DNA from: Siphonodentalium dalli
Taxonomy: Eukaryota > Mollusca > Scaphopoda > Gadilida > Siphonodentaliidae
Length of the DNA stretch: 64,000 nucleotides
Direction of reading: 5' to 3'
Assembly: GCA_032622095.1 (NCBI GenBank)
Contig: CP136068.1
Location: forward strand, 48,416,443-48,480,442
Positions 28,301 to 39,345 of this stretch are shown in pieces; positions within the stretch are counted from its first letter, which is position 1; each line of letters starts with the position of its first letter. The notes beneath the pieces were generated by a model that was not told where the DNA came from, made no database searches, and saw only the letters and a program-made list of their open reading frames with translations. The position numbers were made by a program, and so were the translations under genes.

Positions 28301-28580
28301 AGTAACTACAACACATTTGTTGAGTAGTTACTATATACACTATATAAAACGCAGATGTAATAGATTTTGTCCATTTAATTCAATTTCTGCTGAACTTGCA
28401 GGTTGTGAGAATTTAGCAAATTGAGATACACTGATGCATGTGCAGGTTGGGATAATTTACTCAAGAAAGCTAATCGCCGGACACAAATCCAACTATTTTG
28501 GCATTTAAAACACAAATAAAATGTAATTTGTGTGGTGGATTCTGTCGAACGAATATTAGATAAACGTGTTATATACACAA
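25338..28580. other. Probable intron with diverged repeats
   Basis: No exon was recognised. About 25,740-26,510 holds two diverged tandem copies of one sequence: GGCCAGTCGAAAACTGCTAG near 25982 resembles 26199 onward, and TGCTAGGATTT occurs near 26100 and 26366. A poly-C run lies at 26175-26190. Related, inverted sequence appears near 44,530-44,640, and the stretch around 26,690-26,715 resembles the reverse complement of 38,068-38,090. All point to old dispersed repeats. Confidence 0.5.
27643..27745. repeat. Small inverted-repeat (MITE-like) unit
   Basis: TAATCTGTTTAGAAT at the left pairs with ATTCTAAGCAGATTA at the right (one mismatch). Inside, GAGTCGATATTGTG pairs with CACATTATCGACTC (one mismatch). 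The two nested pairs make a unit of about 100 bp that could fold into a hairpin. It has no coding capacity. Confidence 0.45.
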
Positions 28581-29329
28581 TGGTCCGAATCGGCATCTCT
28601 GGTTTAGACTAGGTTTTATTCTAGACCAGGTTTAACTCCAGTTTAAACTAGGTTTAAGTAGGGTTTTACAGTAGTTAAACCAGGTTTATGGGAGTAAAAC
28701 TGGGTTTTAGCGTACTTAAACCAAGTTTTGTGATAAACTCAGTTTAAGTTGAACTAGGTTTTATTAACGTGATAAAGTTATGGTAATATTACTAATTGTT
28801 TGTGGTGAATTGGCTATATAATCATCAATATAAGCTTAGGTATATATGATTTATACGTACCATACGTCTCGCCTCCAACATACACCTTTAAATATACTTT
28901 GAAAAAAAATCAAAGTTAAACCACCCTACCCCAGGTTTGACTAAAACCTAGTTTTTTGGGTTTAATTATTCGGCCGATATTTTTCGCCCAATATTGATGT
29001 TGTTTCTTCGTGAATATGAGAGTGTTTATTTTGAATTGGGGGAGGCGTTTATGCGCGGGCGTTTGTCATTCAATGTAGATGCAGGAGAGTCTTAGTGGAA
29101 TTCGGGGAGGCGATGTCGGTACTTATGAGATAAATTCTAACAAAATATGTGCCAGTGTGATGGATGATTTCTTGCTATATATGTCTGTTTGCAATTCGCT
29201 CGTTCGGATGTCGATTTGGCGGCTGAGAGTATGGCGGGATCGGACTGATCAGATTGACACGTTAGACACGAACATGACTTTTGAAACTGATTCCTTATTC
29301 ACAAAAAGGTCTCTTTCGGTCAATTTGAC

Positions 29330-29870
29330 GCATGGGTTGGTGGCCCGCCCAAATACCCATCAGAGTCACCCCAGCCTTCACCCGGGGGAGGGTAACGGCC
29401 ACCCTGAGAGGGTGGAGTATGGACTATTTTGGAGAACTGTAAGGATTTCGGCCAATTTGATAGTATGGGTGGGTGGCTCGCCCCAAATAACCCATAGAAA
29501 CACCCCACCCCTCACATCCGGGGGGGTACCACCGAGGGGGTGAATGTGGGATATGGACCATTTTCGAAACTGGTAAGGATTTCGGCCAATTGACGGCATG
29601 GATGGATGGCCCGCTCAAATGTCCCATAGAAACAGCCCACCCCTGAACGCTGGGGGAACCACACGGGAGGTGAACATGGGGTATGGACCATTTTCGAGAA
29701 CGGTAAGGATTTCGGTCAATTTGACTTCAGCAGTGTGGGTAGCCCGCTCCAACTACCCCCTATAAACACCCTCACCCGGAGGTACCACCCGAGGGGGTGA
29801 AATGGGGTATGGACCATTTTCGAGAACGGTGGGTGGCACATCCCAAATGCGCCCCATAGAAACACCCCAC
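29330..29870 (+). repeat. GC-rich minisatellite, forward arm
   Basis: Diverged units of roughly 95-135 bp repeat here. The word AAGGATTTCGG recurs at 29441, 29575 and 29705, and CATAGAAACACCCC-type words recur near 29500, 29630, 29770 and 29860. The region is far more GC-rich than its surroundings. Short frames on both strands are repeat shadows. Confidence 0.75.
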
Positions 29871-29904
29871 CCCGGACCCCATTTTCACCCGCTCGGGTAG
29901 AACC

Positions 29905-30700
29905 ACTCGCGGTAAGGGTGGGGGTGTTTCTGTGACTATATTTGAGGGCGGGCCGCCCACCAATGACGTCATATTGGCCGAAATTCTTACCGTTCTCGAT
30001 AACGGTCCATAACCCATTATATGGGGTATTTGGGGCGTGCCACCTACACATGCCGTAATATTAACCAACAGAGGCATGTTTTTGCAAATAATGAATAAAA
30101 TGCTCCATACCCCATTTTCACCCCAGCAGGGTGGTACCCTCCAGGGATGAGGGTAGGGTGTCTATATAGGATATTTGGAGCTGGCCACACACCCCTGTCG
30201 TCAAATTGGCCGAAATCCTTACCTATCTCGAACATGGTTCATATCCCATCTTCACCCTCGGGTGGTGACCCACCCCACCCCGCCCGGATGTGAGCGGTGG
30301 GGTGTTTATATGCGTTATTTGATGTACCCTTCCCCGGGGGTGAGGGTTGGGGTGTTTCTATTCGGTATTTGGGCGTGCCCAATTTCCACCTCCTCTGGTG
30401 GGACCCCTCCCCCGGTGAGGGGTGGGTAGGGGTGGTTCTATGGTGTATTTTGATCGTGCCACCCACTCCTGCTGCCAAATTAATTAGCCTAAATCCTTAC
30501 CGTCCATACCCCTGTTATCCCGGGGTGAGGGGTGATGTTTCTATCGGGTATTATGGGCGAGCCACCCTTTCATGCCGTCAAATTCGCCGAAATCCTTCCC
30601 GTTCTCAAAAATGGTCCATACCCCATTTTCAACCGTCCGGATGGTACCCCCGGGGTGTTGGTGTTTCTATGTGGTATTTGTGGCGGGGCCCCACCTATGC
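29905..30700 (-). repeat. GC-rich minisatellite, inverted arm
   Basis: The same unit continues in reverse orientation: GGCCGAAATTCTTACC near 29979, GGCCGAAATCCTTACC near 30208 and CGCCGAAATCCTTCCC near 30584. GGGGTGTTTCTAT-type words recur near 29922, 30299, 30351 and 30654. The switch of orientation falls between about 29,870 and 29,920. Eight or so units can be recognised, more than in the forward arm. Confidence 0.72.
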
Positions 30701-31067
30701 CCTCAAGAGATATTAGATAATATTTACACACTAAGTGTTGTCATCACTAAATCCAGCATTCTGATTGGTCGGCGCCCACGTGGCTAGTTGCAGTTATTTC
30801 TCGGTGAATGCGCAAAGCCTAATAACACCAAGCTAATAACACCATCGATACGTCATTAGGTTTGGAAAGACGAATGCGTAACGCTTTGGGCGCATTTTGA
30901 CTCGCGCAGGATTGACTTAATACATCATCGGGTTTCAACATGAAGAGAAATTGTTCCTATTAACTTTTGCCAAGGGTGCTATTGGGTATTTTGGGCTGAT
31001 CTTGTCACGATACACTTTTCGATTTAAATATATTTACAAAAGTGGCTTTTTCGCTAAATGTATATAA

Positions 31068-31232
31068 ATATAAGGATTAACTGTCATGTGGACTATTTTT
31101 ATGGAGATGTAACGGTGAGGTAAGTGGACATAACTTGTATGTAAAACCCTTCGGGTTTTACACAAGTTATGTCCACTTACCTCACCGTTACATCTCCATA
31201 AAAACAGTCCACATGACAGTTAATCCTTATAT
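31068..31232. repeat. 82-bp near-perfect hairpin with a 3-base loop
   Basis: The left arm 31068-31149 and right arm 31153-31232 are reverse complements apart from one base (A versus G in the GGACT-TTTTT stretch) and a two-base insertion near 31139. The loop is TTC at 31150-31152. RNA from either strand would form a long double-stranded stem. It sits inside the foldback-like element. Confidence 0.92.
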
Positions 31233-31541
31233 ATCTAACCGTTATACAACAGACCGTGCATTCGTCGTGATTTCTCAAAGCGCACGTGTTATTCCCCTGA
31301 TTAGGAGATTATATAGCGACAACAGGTCGCTTGACCGGACAATGAATTGACAAGCTTAGCGATAATAAACAGACAGACCACGCCTCCTATTCTTGCAATT
31401 GGACAAGTGTGGCCCACAGGTAACGCAATCGACCAAATCTATGTCGTCCCAGCGGTGGAGAAAAACTTGGTTTTACTACTAAAACCCAGTTTAAACTGGT
31501 AGTTTAAACTAGGTCTAAACTGGAGATGCCGATTCGGACCA

Positions 31542-34500
31542 ATGTGTTTGTAACGATTCATGTATCGCGACGAGGCTATTTTTCGTGGGGACATAGCGAC
31601 TCGACACATTGGGCATATAACACACATCTACCACCGTGATGTATATCCGGTCGACGACCAAAGATAGCTCCGCGTTGAGCCTCGCCAGATATAAACTAAA
31701 TATATGATATATAGTGCCCAGTGTGATGGTATAGTTCACGACGCGAAGCAGTATATCCTCGTAGTCAACGACAAGTCATGCTCTAGTTATAATATATCAC
31801 CGAACAATTCGAACTTGTAACATGTGCATGCATACCGCATAACCCTATCCTACCATCACCAACAGCTGGACATATCCTTCATAACCGATTAAGACTGAAC
31901 TGCAGACCTAATATTTGTGACCTGACATTCCCCCATCTCTCTGTGTGGGGAACTTGGGACAACTTACCGCTATCTCTTTGCCATGCAGAAGAGATATAAA
32001 TGTCTCCATACCCAACGTTGTCCTATCAGATAATATTTTATTGTGGGGATAAAGGGAGATTAGCCTTCGCGAAAACAAATAAATATGTAATGCAGTACAG
32101 ACATATATCATGAGAACAAAAATATTTCCATAAGTTTATCACTTGTATGTGTAACGAATTGCTTTGGATTCCGGCCTCGTTGTGCGGCAACATGATATAC
32201 CCCACGATATATGTAGTACTAAATGCCTACCGATAACGATTGTTGTGTATGTTATTTGCTTGTTATTATCCTGTTTATATGTAAACTGATTCCACTGGAA
32301 CGATGCTGCGATATTCACAGTGAACACCCTTGAACTAGGAATTGTCCTGTTTCGGGTTAGTGCTGCTGAATATGTTATTGTTCTCAAGATATATAGTGCA
32401 CGACATATTTTGATTATGTACTTTTGGTTGTGTTTGTGTTTAAGTACTTGTTGACGGATGTATATAATCAATTGTGATTGACCCCCTGCAATGACGCCTG
32501 ACACATGAAGATTACTACAGACGAGCACCATTTTTATCACGCAACAACCCAATTATTGAAAATTCCCACCACTGTCATCTCGCGACTTCATCTGCCCCCC
32601 TCTGGTCTTCTAGTTTCTCCTCCACTTCTCTCTCTCTACCTGCCTCAGCTATCCCTAACACCGTCTTCTCCCTTTTCTTCCATCCTAACCCAAATTCAGT
32701 TATATATCTCCATTTCTCCTACAACCATTATTTCTAACCACTCCCGTCTGATCAATACCCCTCCCTCACTTATTGTGGACGGGGCATGTAGCCAAAGAGG
32801 AGACGACTTCATATAAGCCCTTGGGCTTGTTGTCTGAACCTCGTTTCCACACACTAACTCTCTATTTTGCACATATGTGTCATATGTATATTATGTCATA
32901 TGTTTGGATTTGGATATACAAATATGTTTAAATTAAAACTCGCTACATTTGTGATCGGTTCGAATAGCTGGCTACGAATGTTATCGATGCCTTCTGACAA
33001 TGACCTCATCGGCGGCAATTAATGTGTTCTCCCGATCTTGAATGTATCGGAACAGTACCGTGAGGAGTGAACTGACTCGATTATCATGTCCAAAATCATA
33101 CAATGCTTATTCTTAGCAAGACACTGGGTACATGTATATATTCCCCATGCATTAGTACAGCTACGGTCAGGAGGCGAAGGGGTTACCATTTACCCTCGGT
33201 TATATCTGTTTAATTGCCATGCACTCATCACCGCCATTTGCTATGTTGGCTGTCCAACCCTCCATCCGTGTCATTATGTCAGCTTGGTTCATGGCGATTA
33301 ACGATTTTAAAACGTATCAAAATAATTCATTGTCAAAGCAAACAAAAGCACAATAATGTACAGTACCATACCGTCGATATATACGACACCTTGTGTGTAG
33401 TTGCCATGCATTTACCTCTGACTTTTTCTTGGTGGGTGATTTCGGGTTGAATCAAGGTTGAGTCTTTCTGAGGGAATTAATCATTTATTTATAAATTTAT
33501 CTATTTACAATGAAAACTTTCGGACATTCCAGTATAGTTGGAAGCGGACCAAGCAACAATCGGAACTCCGGTTGTAAAACGTAGAATTGTGACTTAACGG
33601 CGGAGTTCCAGAACATAAAGTAACATAGAACATTTTAACAAGATCTTATATAGAAAACATGCACAGGTGTGAATTAATGACGGGGAATCGATTAGCAGAT
33701 TTGCATTATAAAAAATGTTGGCATCAACAGTTTGACAAATAAGTAATTATTAAACGTAAAGCTAATAATTAGGTGCGAAATTGGTAATTAATGAGCACCC
33801 GATTGTGTGAGAATTGACAAGTTACATGTGAAAAACCAGCTGATTGAGACAGAGAAAAGGTTGGAATTACGAAAAGCCTTATGCAACACAGAAATGAACC
33901 AAACGCGAGTACTATAAAAACAAACCTCAGAAATGATATATACAGTCGAAATAATTTACAGTACCAATGAATTAATTATCCGAAAAATATCACTGACAGG
34001 TGTTCAACCCGTGGTCCGAGTGCTAGCAGTGGGTTGGATAATGCCACAGTAAAGTAATGTACATGTACTTTCGATTTGTATTTTCCATTTTTCTGGTACT
34101 ATGTATTTTGTATGGGACAGATACATTTTGATCACTTTGGTCGGGTTTCGAAGCTAGAAATCTAAATTATCAGGTTAGAATTTCATGTACAATATATGCG
34201 ATCATATTTAATTTATCATGTTAGTTTTAAAGAATACTATTAAATGTCTGTAGAATTGGAAGTAATGTCCGATAAGTGAACAGTTTGCAAAAAGTGTTTC
34301 TGAAACCCATTTTACCTCGAAGCAGTTTGGTTTTCCGACAATCTGACCATTCCTATAACACCTCCAAAAGTAAGCTACCCCTCATATACTATCTAGCATA
34401 TTCTATGTTATTAATCTGGTCGTTTTTAAATATTAAACGGATGGAAAATATGGTAAATCCAGCACATTACTGTGAGAGATGTTATGATTTATCCTGATGG

Positions 34501-36160
34501 TATAAGCTAGCTAGACTAAATATATACCAGTGAGTGAATACACGCCCTTGTATCTAAATAGATTGTCTCCGATCCGCCATTACTGTTACTGTTGATTTGT
34601 TATGTTATGAGATTCGTTGACTTTTTGTTCCATAATTTCGAACGTGTAGCTCTTACAGTTGGTTTCATCCATACTTCCTCTGATGGTGATAAATGTAATT
34701 ATATCTTCACTATCTGAATCAGGCTCTCCCAAATAGGAGCCTTTATTCGGCGTCGTTGGGACTTGCGTACCCTGACAAAAGGGGCCTGCAGTTTGATTTT
34801 TTATACAATTTGTTTTTAAAATATACAATTAAACAAATTTGAATTAAAATTTAAAAGAATTGTATTTTTTTATTTATTTATTTTGCATTGAACTCCTTGC
34901 TAAATTTAAAAAAACCGCAAGTTTATATTTGTTTGTAATCAAAATTTAGAAAAACTAATGCCGCTATGAAATTGACCTGTGTACCCCGCGTCACCACACC
35001 TAATTTGGTTGCCATCGGTGCAGGTGTCTGAAAAATTGCACGAATAGACAGGTGTGCCCCTTTTGCGCAAGGGGCCTCCGGCCCCTTTTTGTGCTTTGCG
35101 CTCATTTATATTTTAGACATTGCCGCACAGTTTGATGGTTTTACATTTTGATTTTGAAATCTAAAATTATATCTTTTAAATCCTTTTTTTTAGATTGAAC
35201 TCCTTGCTTTTTTTAAGTCATAATTTTGAAAAACTAAGGCCGTTATAACATCCGCGGGGTATTCCGATTCACCACACGAATTTATTTTTTAATCGGACCA
35301 GGGGTCTGGGTTAAATATCGCGAACAGACAGACATGGGCGGACATCCCTACTGTTTATATGTCTATATTATTCTGATTACCTGATTTTGATTTGGAACTA
35401 AATGATAATGTGAAATGAAAATGTGATGGACATGATATAATACTAGCAGGGATAAAATCGTATCATAGACGACGCGACTTAAGTATATTTAAATCACATC
35501 ATTATCACAGAGATGACTATATATCGGTCTGGTGGAAATCGACGACACCAAAGTTTGTTTTTATTGCTACACCCCTCTCCGATCCAATCCCTGACATGCA
35601 TATGCATGTGTCTTTTAACCATACCATAATATTGCCCATATCATGAAGATGACTATATGTATACAAGTTTTCCACCAGGGACTTAGCTATGGTTGACTCA
35701 TGGGTCCCCCGAGTATTAAATTGAATCACATCCAACTCAACCGCAGAGAAATGACATTGTATAACACAAACATGAACATTTGAGAAGGCATCTCTAAAGG
35801 AAACAACAAGATCGACCGCCAGCAAAACGTTAGCGTTAACTGGATGTACCAGCAGCCTCCAATGCCCTTTCGTGGACTGAAACACGTATCGCTCGCTCAT
35901 AAAATAAATATGACACGGTACTCAGAAAGTTTTTTGTGACGACAGTATAAAATCGACAAAACTGACCACAGCAAGTGGCTCGGGTACTTTTGAAAACATC
36001 TACAGCTTTCTGCATGCTGACAGTTTCTGTCAACTCAAGAATGACTCTGGCTTGTCGTTAAAAGCTATATCGTAAAGGTCCATTATATGCATTTGTTCGG
36101 ACTCTGACACCAGCAATCAGAGTCCGCGCCGTGTTTTTACTTTACCAACATATCCTCATG
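31542..36160. other. Probable intron, no exon recognised
   Basis: Open frames are short and undomained on both strands. A pyrimidine-rich stretch lies at about 32,580-32,760. Around 34,880-35,350 a sequence is duplicated in tandem with a period of about 306 bp: ATTGAACTCCTTGCT occurs at 34887 and 35193, followed in each by GAAAAACTAA, a CACCACAC word and ACAGACAGG/ACAGACAGAC-type words. This is a diverged tandem repeat. Confidence 0.5.
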
Positions 36161-36550
36161 CAAAAAGGTTCATATTGATCGTATTTCAAAAACCCAAATA
36201 CGGTTATATTGGCGTTATTTGAATCTGAATTAGGCTCTATATGAACGTGAATGGGACACGAAAACAGTCAATTCTGAAATAAGTCCATACTGAACGCATA
36301 CCCGTTATTCCTTTGAATGGTGCGGGCCTCAGTAAAACCACATTATAAAGAGTGTGAATCTGGTTAGTCAAGTTGATGGAAAAAGTTAAGATTAAATATT
36401 GCCAATATGGGCGTGTTTCGTATGGGGTGCATCAAATACGCCCGATACGAACATATATGTAATATGAATATGGTAATATATGACTGTTTTCGTGCCCAAT
36501 TTACGTTCATATATAGAGTAATTAAGATTCAAATAAGAACCTATTTTTTT
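36161..36550. mobile_element. MITE-like element, family A copy 2, long inverted arms
   Basis: The left end AAGGTTCATATTGATC and right end AAGAACCTATTTTT resemble the ends of the element at 23257-23614. Inside, 36215-36270 matches the reverse complement of 36481-36537 with few differences. The arms run from TTATTTGAATCTGAATTA through AACGTGAA to CACGAAAACAGTCA. It has no coding capacity. Confidence 0.65.
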
Positions 36551-38434
36551 GGGGGGTTCTGGTCACATTTGAGATGCAATGAGCAGAACTTGGCGAGAAT
36601 CGTGAGAGTTTTATTACTTATGAACATTCTATCTCAAATGGACCGAAAACAATCACTTTGATCCAATATGGCAAAAATAAATGAAATTGTAGATGTTGCC
36701 CCAGAATGCCATATATTCGCTTGAAAGAAAACTGTTGCGTTTGGTGGATGTAATTGGTTAGTTGGCTTATCTATGTACCTTTTAAACATTAAATAACACT
36801 AATAATGTTAATGTATCGTGGTTTATTCTCACTCTAATATTAAATTTTCGGGTTATTATTCCATTATTCCATACACTTTTATGGTACACGGTCGCGCGAT
36901 ACGCACAGTAGGTCGATCCAGAAGTTAGCAGGGAGCAATTTTGGTGTCATTCGAGAGAGAACCTTTAGATTACGATCTGAAATCTGCTAAAATCTGCTTC
37001 TGGGAAAATGCAAGACCAACGATGGCATAACATATGGCCGCCGAGAATAATGGAAGTGATAAATATGGTATTTACTCATTAATTCCTATTCGATAAAAGC
37101 GAATTTGACGTGGGTATAGATCTCTTGTTGGGGATACAGTATGTTTTGGAATTTGAAATGTGTTTAGAATATCGCATTTCGCAATATCTTAAGAGGCTAC
37201 AAAAACTGCCACATGAACGTCACATCCTTATAGCTAGGCTGGAGTGCACTGAAACAACTCTTTTAATATGACCATACGCTAGCGTAATTAACGAACCACA
37301 GCTAAACTACATGCATAAGCGAGGATATACCAGTATATGTGCCTTTTTAAAATCTTATAAAAATAACTATATAGATGCGTATTCCCATCCAATATGAATC
37401 ACTTAGGCCTTATGTCGTTGTGTGATTATGATTAATTTCACTCCAGACATGCACATCGAAAGAGTGGGTCTTAGGCGGTGTTTATACATTATCCGGTGAA
37501 GATCCTATTCGCTTTAGCCGTTAGCGATAACAATAGAGTGTTTATACTTCGCCGGATAAGAATTACAGGTATCCGGGTACGCAGCTATACGGTTTTCAAC
37601 TTTTGGATAAAATGAATTTGTACAAGCACCTGATTGTAGTATGGATTCTAGTTAGCTCTGCGTTTAAAGTTAGATGTTTATCTGGGGTCATGCCGTAATG
37701 GATGATTTCCTTTCAACAATTAACTCGGACAATATTATTGTGTAATCACTGATAGAACAGCCCGCTTTTCACCGGTGTACATATGGGTCAGTGTGCCAGT
37801 TTGGTTGTTTCTAATCAGCTGTCCGTCGGTGGTCACATACCTTGATTATAAGCTATTATTATAAATACTAACTGCTGATGTACACGTACTCTGCATGTAC
37901 ATGGTACATTTGTTGCACATTCGAGGGAATTAAATGTGCGTGTTCATGTACATGTATTTTCATATATATATATGGAAGAAATTGGATGACACGTTTCAAT
38001 GGATTCAAACTTTGTGGGTAATTAGTTCAACAATCTTAATCTGAGTGCGCCGTGGACATATATACATAGGGACGGGTCTAGATGGCCTGATTTGGATGTG
38101 TGGGACTGTTCATCTTTGGAATTTCCAACTGCATGCACCAAACCTTGAATGTCACCAAACTCACAATTTCGCGTAAATCCATGTACGCACCACGTTGGGC
38201 TTTAATCTAACTTCCCACTCACAGTAATCCTCTAGGCGGCCCCGTATTCAGCCATTTCCTTTAGATCTGAATCTGTTTATCAACCTGGAAATTGCCCAAA
38301 TCCTAACATGTTTAGTGGTCTGGCGTCAAGCAACTTGAACCCCGATTGATTCAGTTAAATTAGATAGCTGTTTAACTGACAACGGGGCGGGACCAAGACA
38401 TAATATCATTGGCCGACGATGGTTATGGCCAGGT
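36551..38434. other. Probable intron, no exon recognised
   Basis: Nothing coding is recognised. A small inverted pair, TTATCCGGTGAA near 37484 and TTCGCCGGATAA near 37548, lies next to two copies of GTGTTTATAC. The stretch near 38,068-38,330 resembles the reverse complement of sequence near 26,500-26,715, so it is probably an old dispersed repeat. Confidence 0.45.
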
Positions 38435-38673
38435 GTTGTCGGGTGATCGGAATTACAGTTATAGATGACACCCTGTCGTGTATACATCGTTACGTTGGTC
38501 TTGCTGCTAGATACATGGGGACGATCCCCTATAGCAATGTTAGCGTTGTTTTGTGTCTCTTTCAATTTCAGTCCAATAATTTGGCCAAAAAATAAGCAAA
38601 TGTTGGTCTAATAAAAATCTCCACTAATAAATTGTTGGAAAATAAACTACGAGAACAATTTCAATATATTGTA

Positions 38674-38826
38674 CCGTGGGGACGATACTGTTTTGGTCGA
38701 TTTATAACTGATTCTCACGTGAAATAACGCCATCATTGCCAACTGACCTCAACACTAATATTGTTCACAATATTTACTTTAGTTCGTGTGCTTTTTAAAT
38801 CGACCAAAACAGTATCATCCCCACGG
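38674..38826. mobile_element. Nested 153-bp MITE-like unit
   Basis: CCGTGGGGACGATACTG at 38674 starts a 31-base arm. It matches the reverse complement of 38796-38826 with one mismatch. The unit lies between the arms of the 127-bp inverted repeat. It has no coding capacity and no clear target duplication. Confidence 0.65.
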
Positions 38827-38829
38827 CCC

Positions 38830-38893
38830 AGTGGAACTTGGTTTTACTATTAAAACAACGTTTAAACATGTAGTTTAAAACAGAGATGGAGAG
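38830..38893. repeat. Solo copy of the foldback element's end
   Basis: AACTTGGTTTTACTATTAAA, followed by GTTTAAAC, TAGTTTAAA and AGAGATGG words, parallels 31465-31527 at the right end of the 28.6-31.5 kb element in the same orientation. It directly abuts the nested MITE-like unit. Confidence 0.6.
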
Positions 38894-39345
38894 ACTTATT
38901 CTCCCCTTTAATATGTCTAGTATACATGTAAATCAGTATGACAATGTGAGCATGAATGTTAAAGTGTTCGTGTATGCGTTTAGTTATTTCATGTAGATTG
39001 TCTCTCATATATACGGTAATGCAGACTGAAAATACACCCAGTATATTGGAATCCGATTGCGACTCCGAGTTGGCAGAGTGTTGGGGCTAACAATTATGTC
39101 TGTCTAGGCGAAACCGAACATGAATCAGTCAGTCACTAGCTTTCGTTTCAACCGAGGGATTTCTTTAAACTCAATTCGATCGCCTAACAAACGTCAATCT
39201 GAGAAGCCAAATGAATTTAAGAGACACAAAACAACGCTAACATTGCTATAGGGGATCGTCCCCATGTATCTAGCAGCAAGACCAACGTAACGATGTATAC
39301 ACGACAGGGTGTCATCTATAACTGTAATTCCGATCACCCGACAAC

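Larger units (their letters stand above)
28581..31541. mobile_element. Foldback-like composite element with terminal inverted repeats
   Basis: About 29 bases at 28581-28609 (starting TGGTCCGAATCGGCATCTC) match the reverse complement of 31513-31541 with two mismatches. Both ends continue into subterminal sequence rich in GTTTAAAC, AGGTTT and AAACC words. Between them lie two GC-rich minisatellite arrays in opposite orientation and an 82-bp near-perfect hairpin. No transposase-like frame is seen, so the element would be non-autonomous. Long, internally repetitive inverted arms recall foldback elements; the assignment is inference. A partial relative of the right end appears at 38830-38890. Confidence 0.55.
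38435..39345. repeat. Perfect 127-bp inverted repeat flanking a 657-bp spacer
   Basis: Bases 38435-38561 are the exact reverse complement of 39219-39345, with no mismatch found over 127 bp. The left arm begins GTTGTCGGGTGATCGG and ends TTTGTGTCTCTT. The spacer 38562-39218 contains a second, smaller inverted repeat and a copy of the right end of the 28.6-31.5 kb element. Exact identity points to a recent origin, gene conversion between arms, or a recently moved element. Confidence 0.93.

Noticed and set aside
29079-30787. Several overlapping proline/glycine-rich frames on both strands
   Set aside because: They coincide with the GC-rich inverted minisatellite and change with each repeat unit; no frame shows domain-like sequence.
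35517-36033. Reverse-strand frames of 65-127 codons
   Set aside because: No recognisable domain, signal peptide or splice context; the length is compatible with chance.
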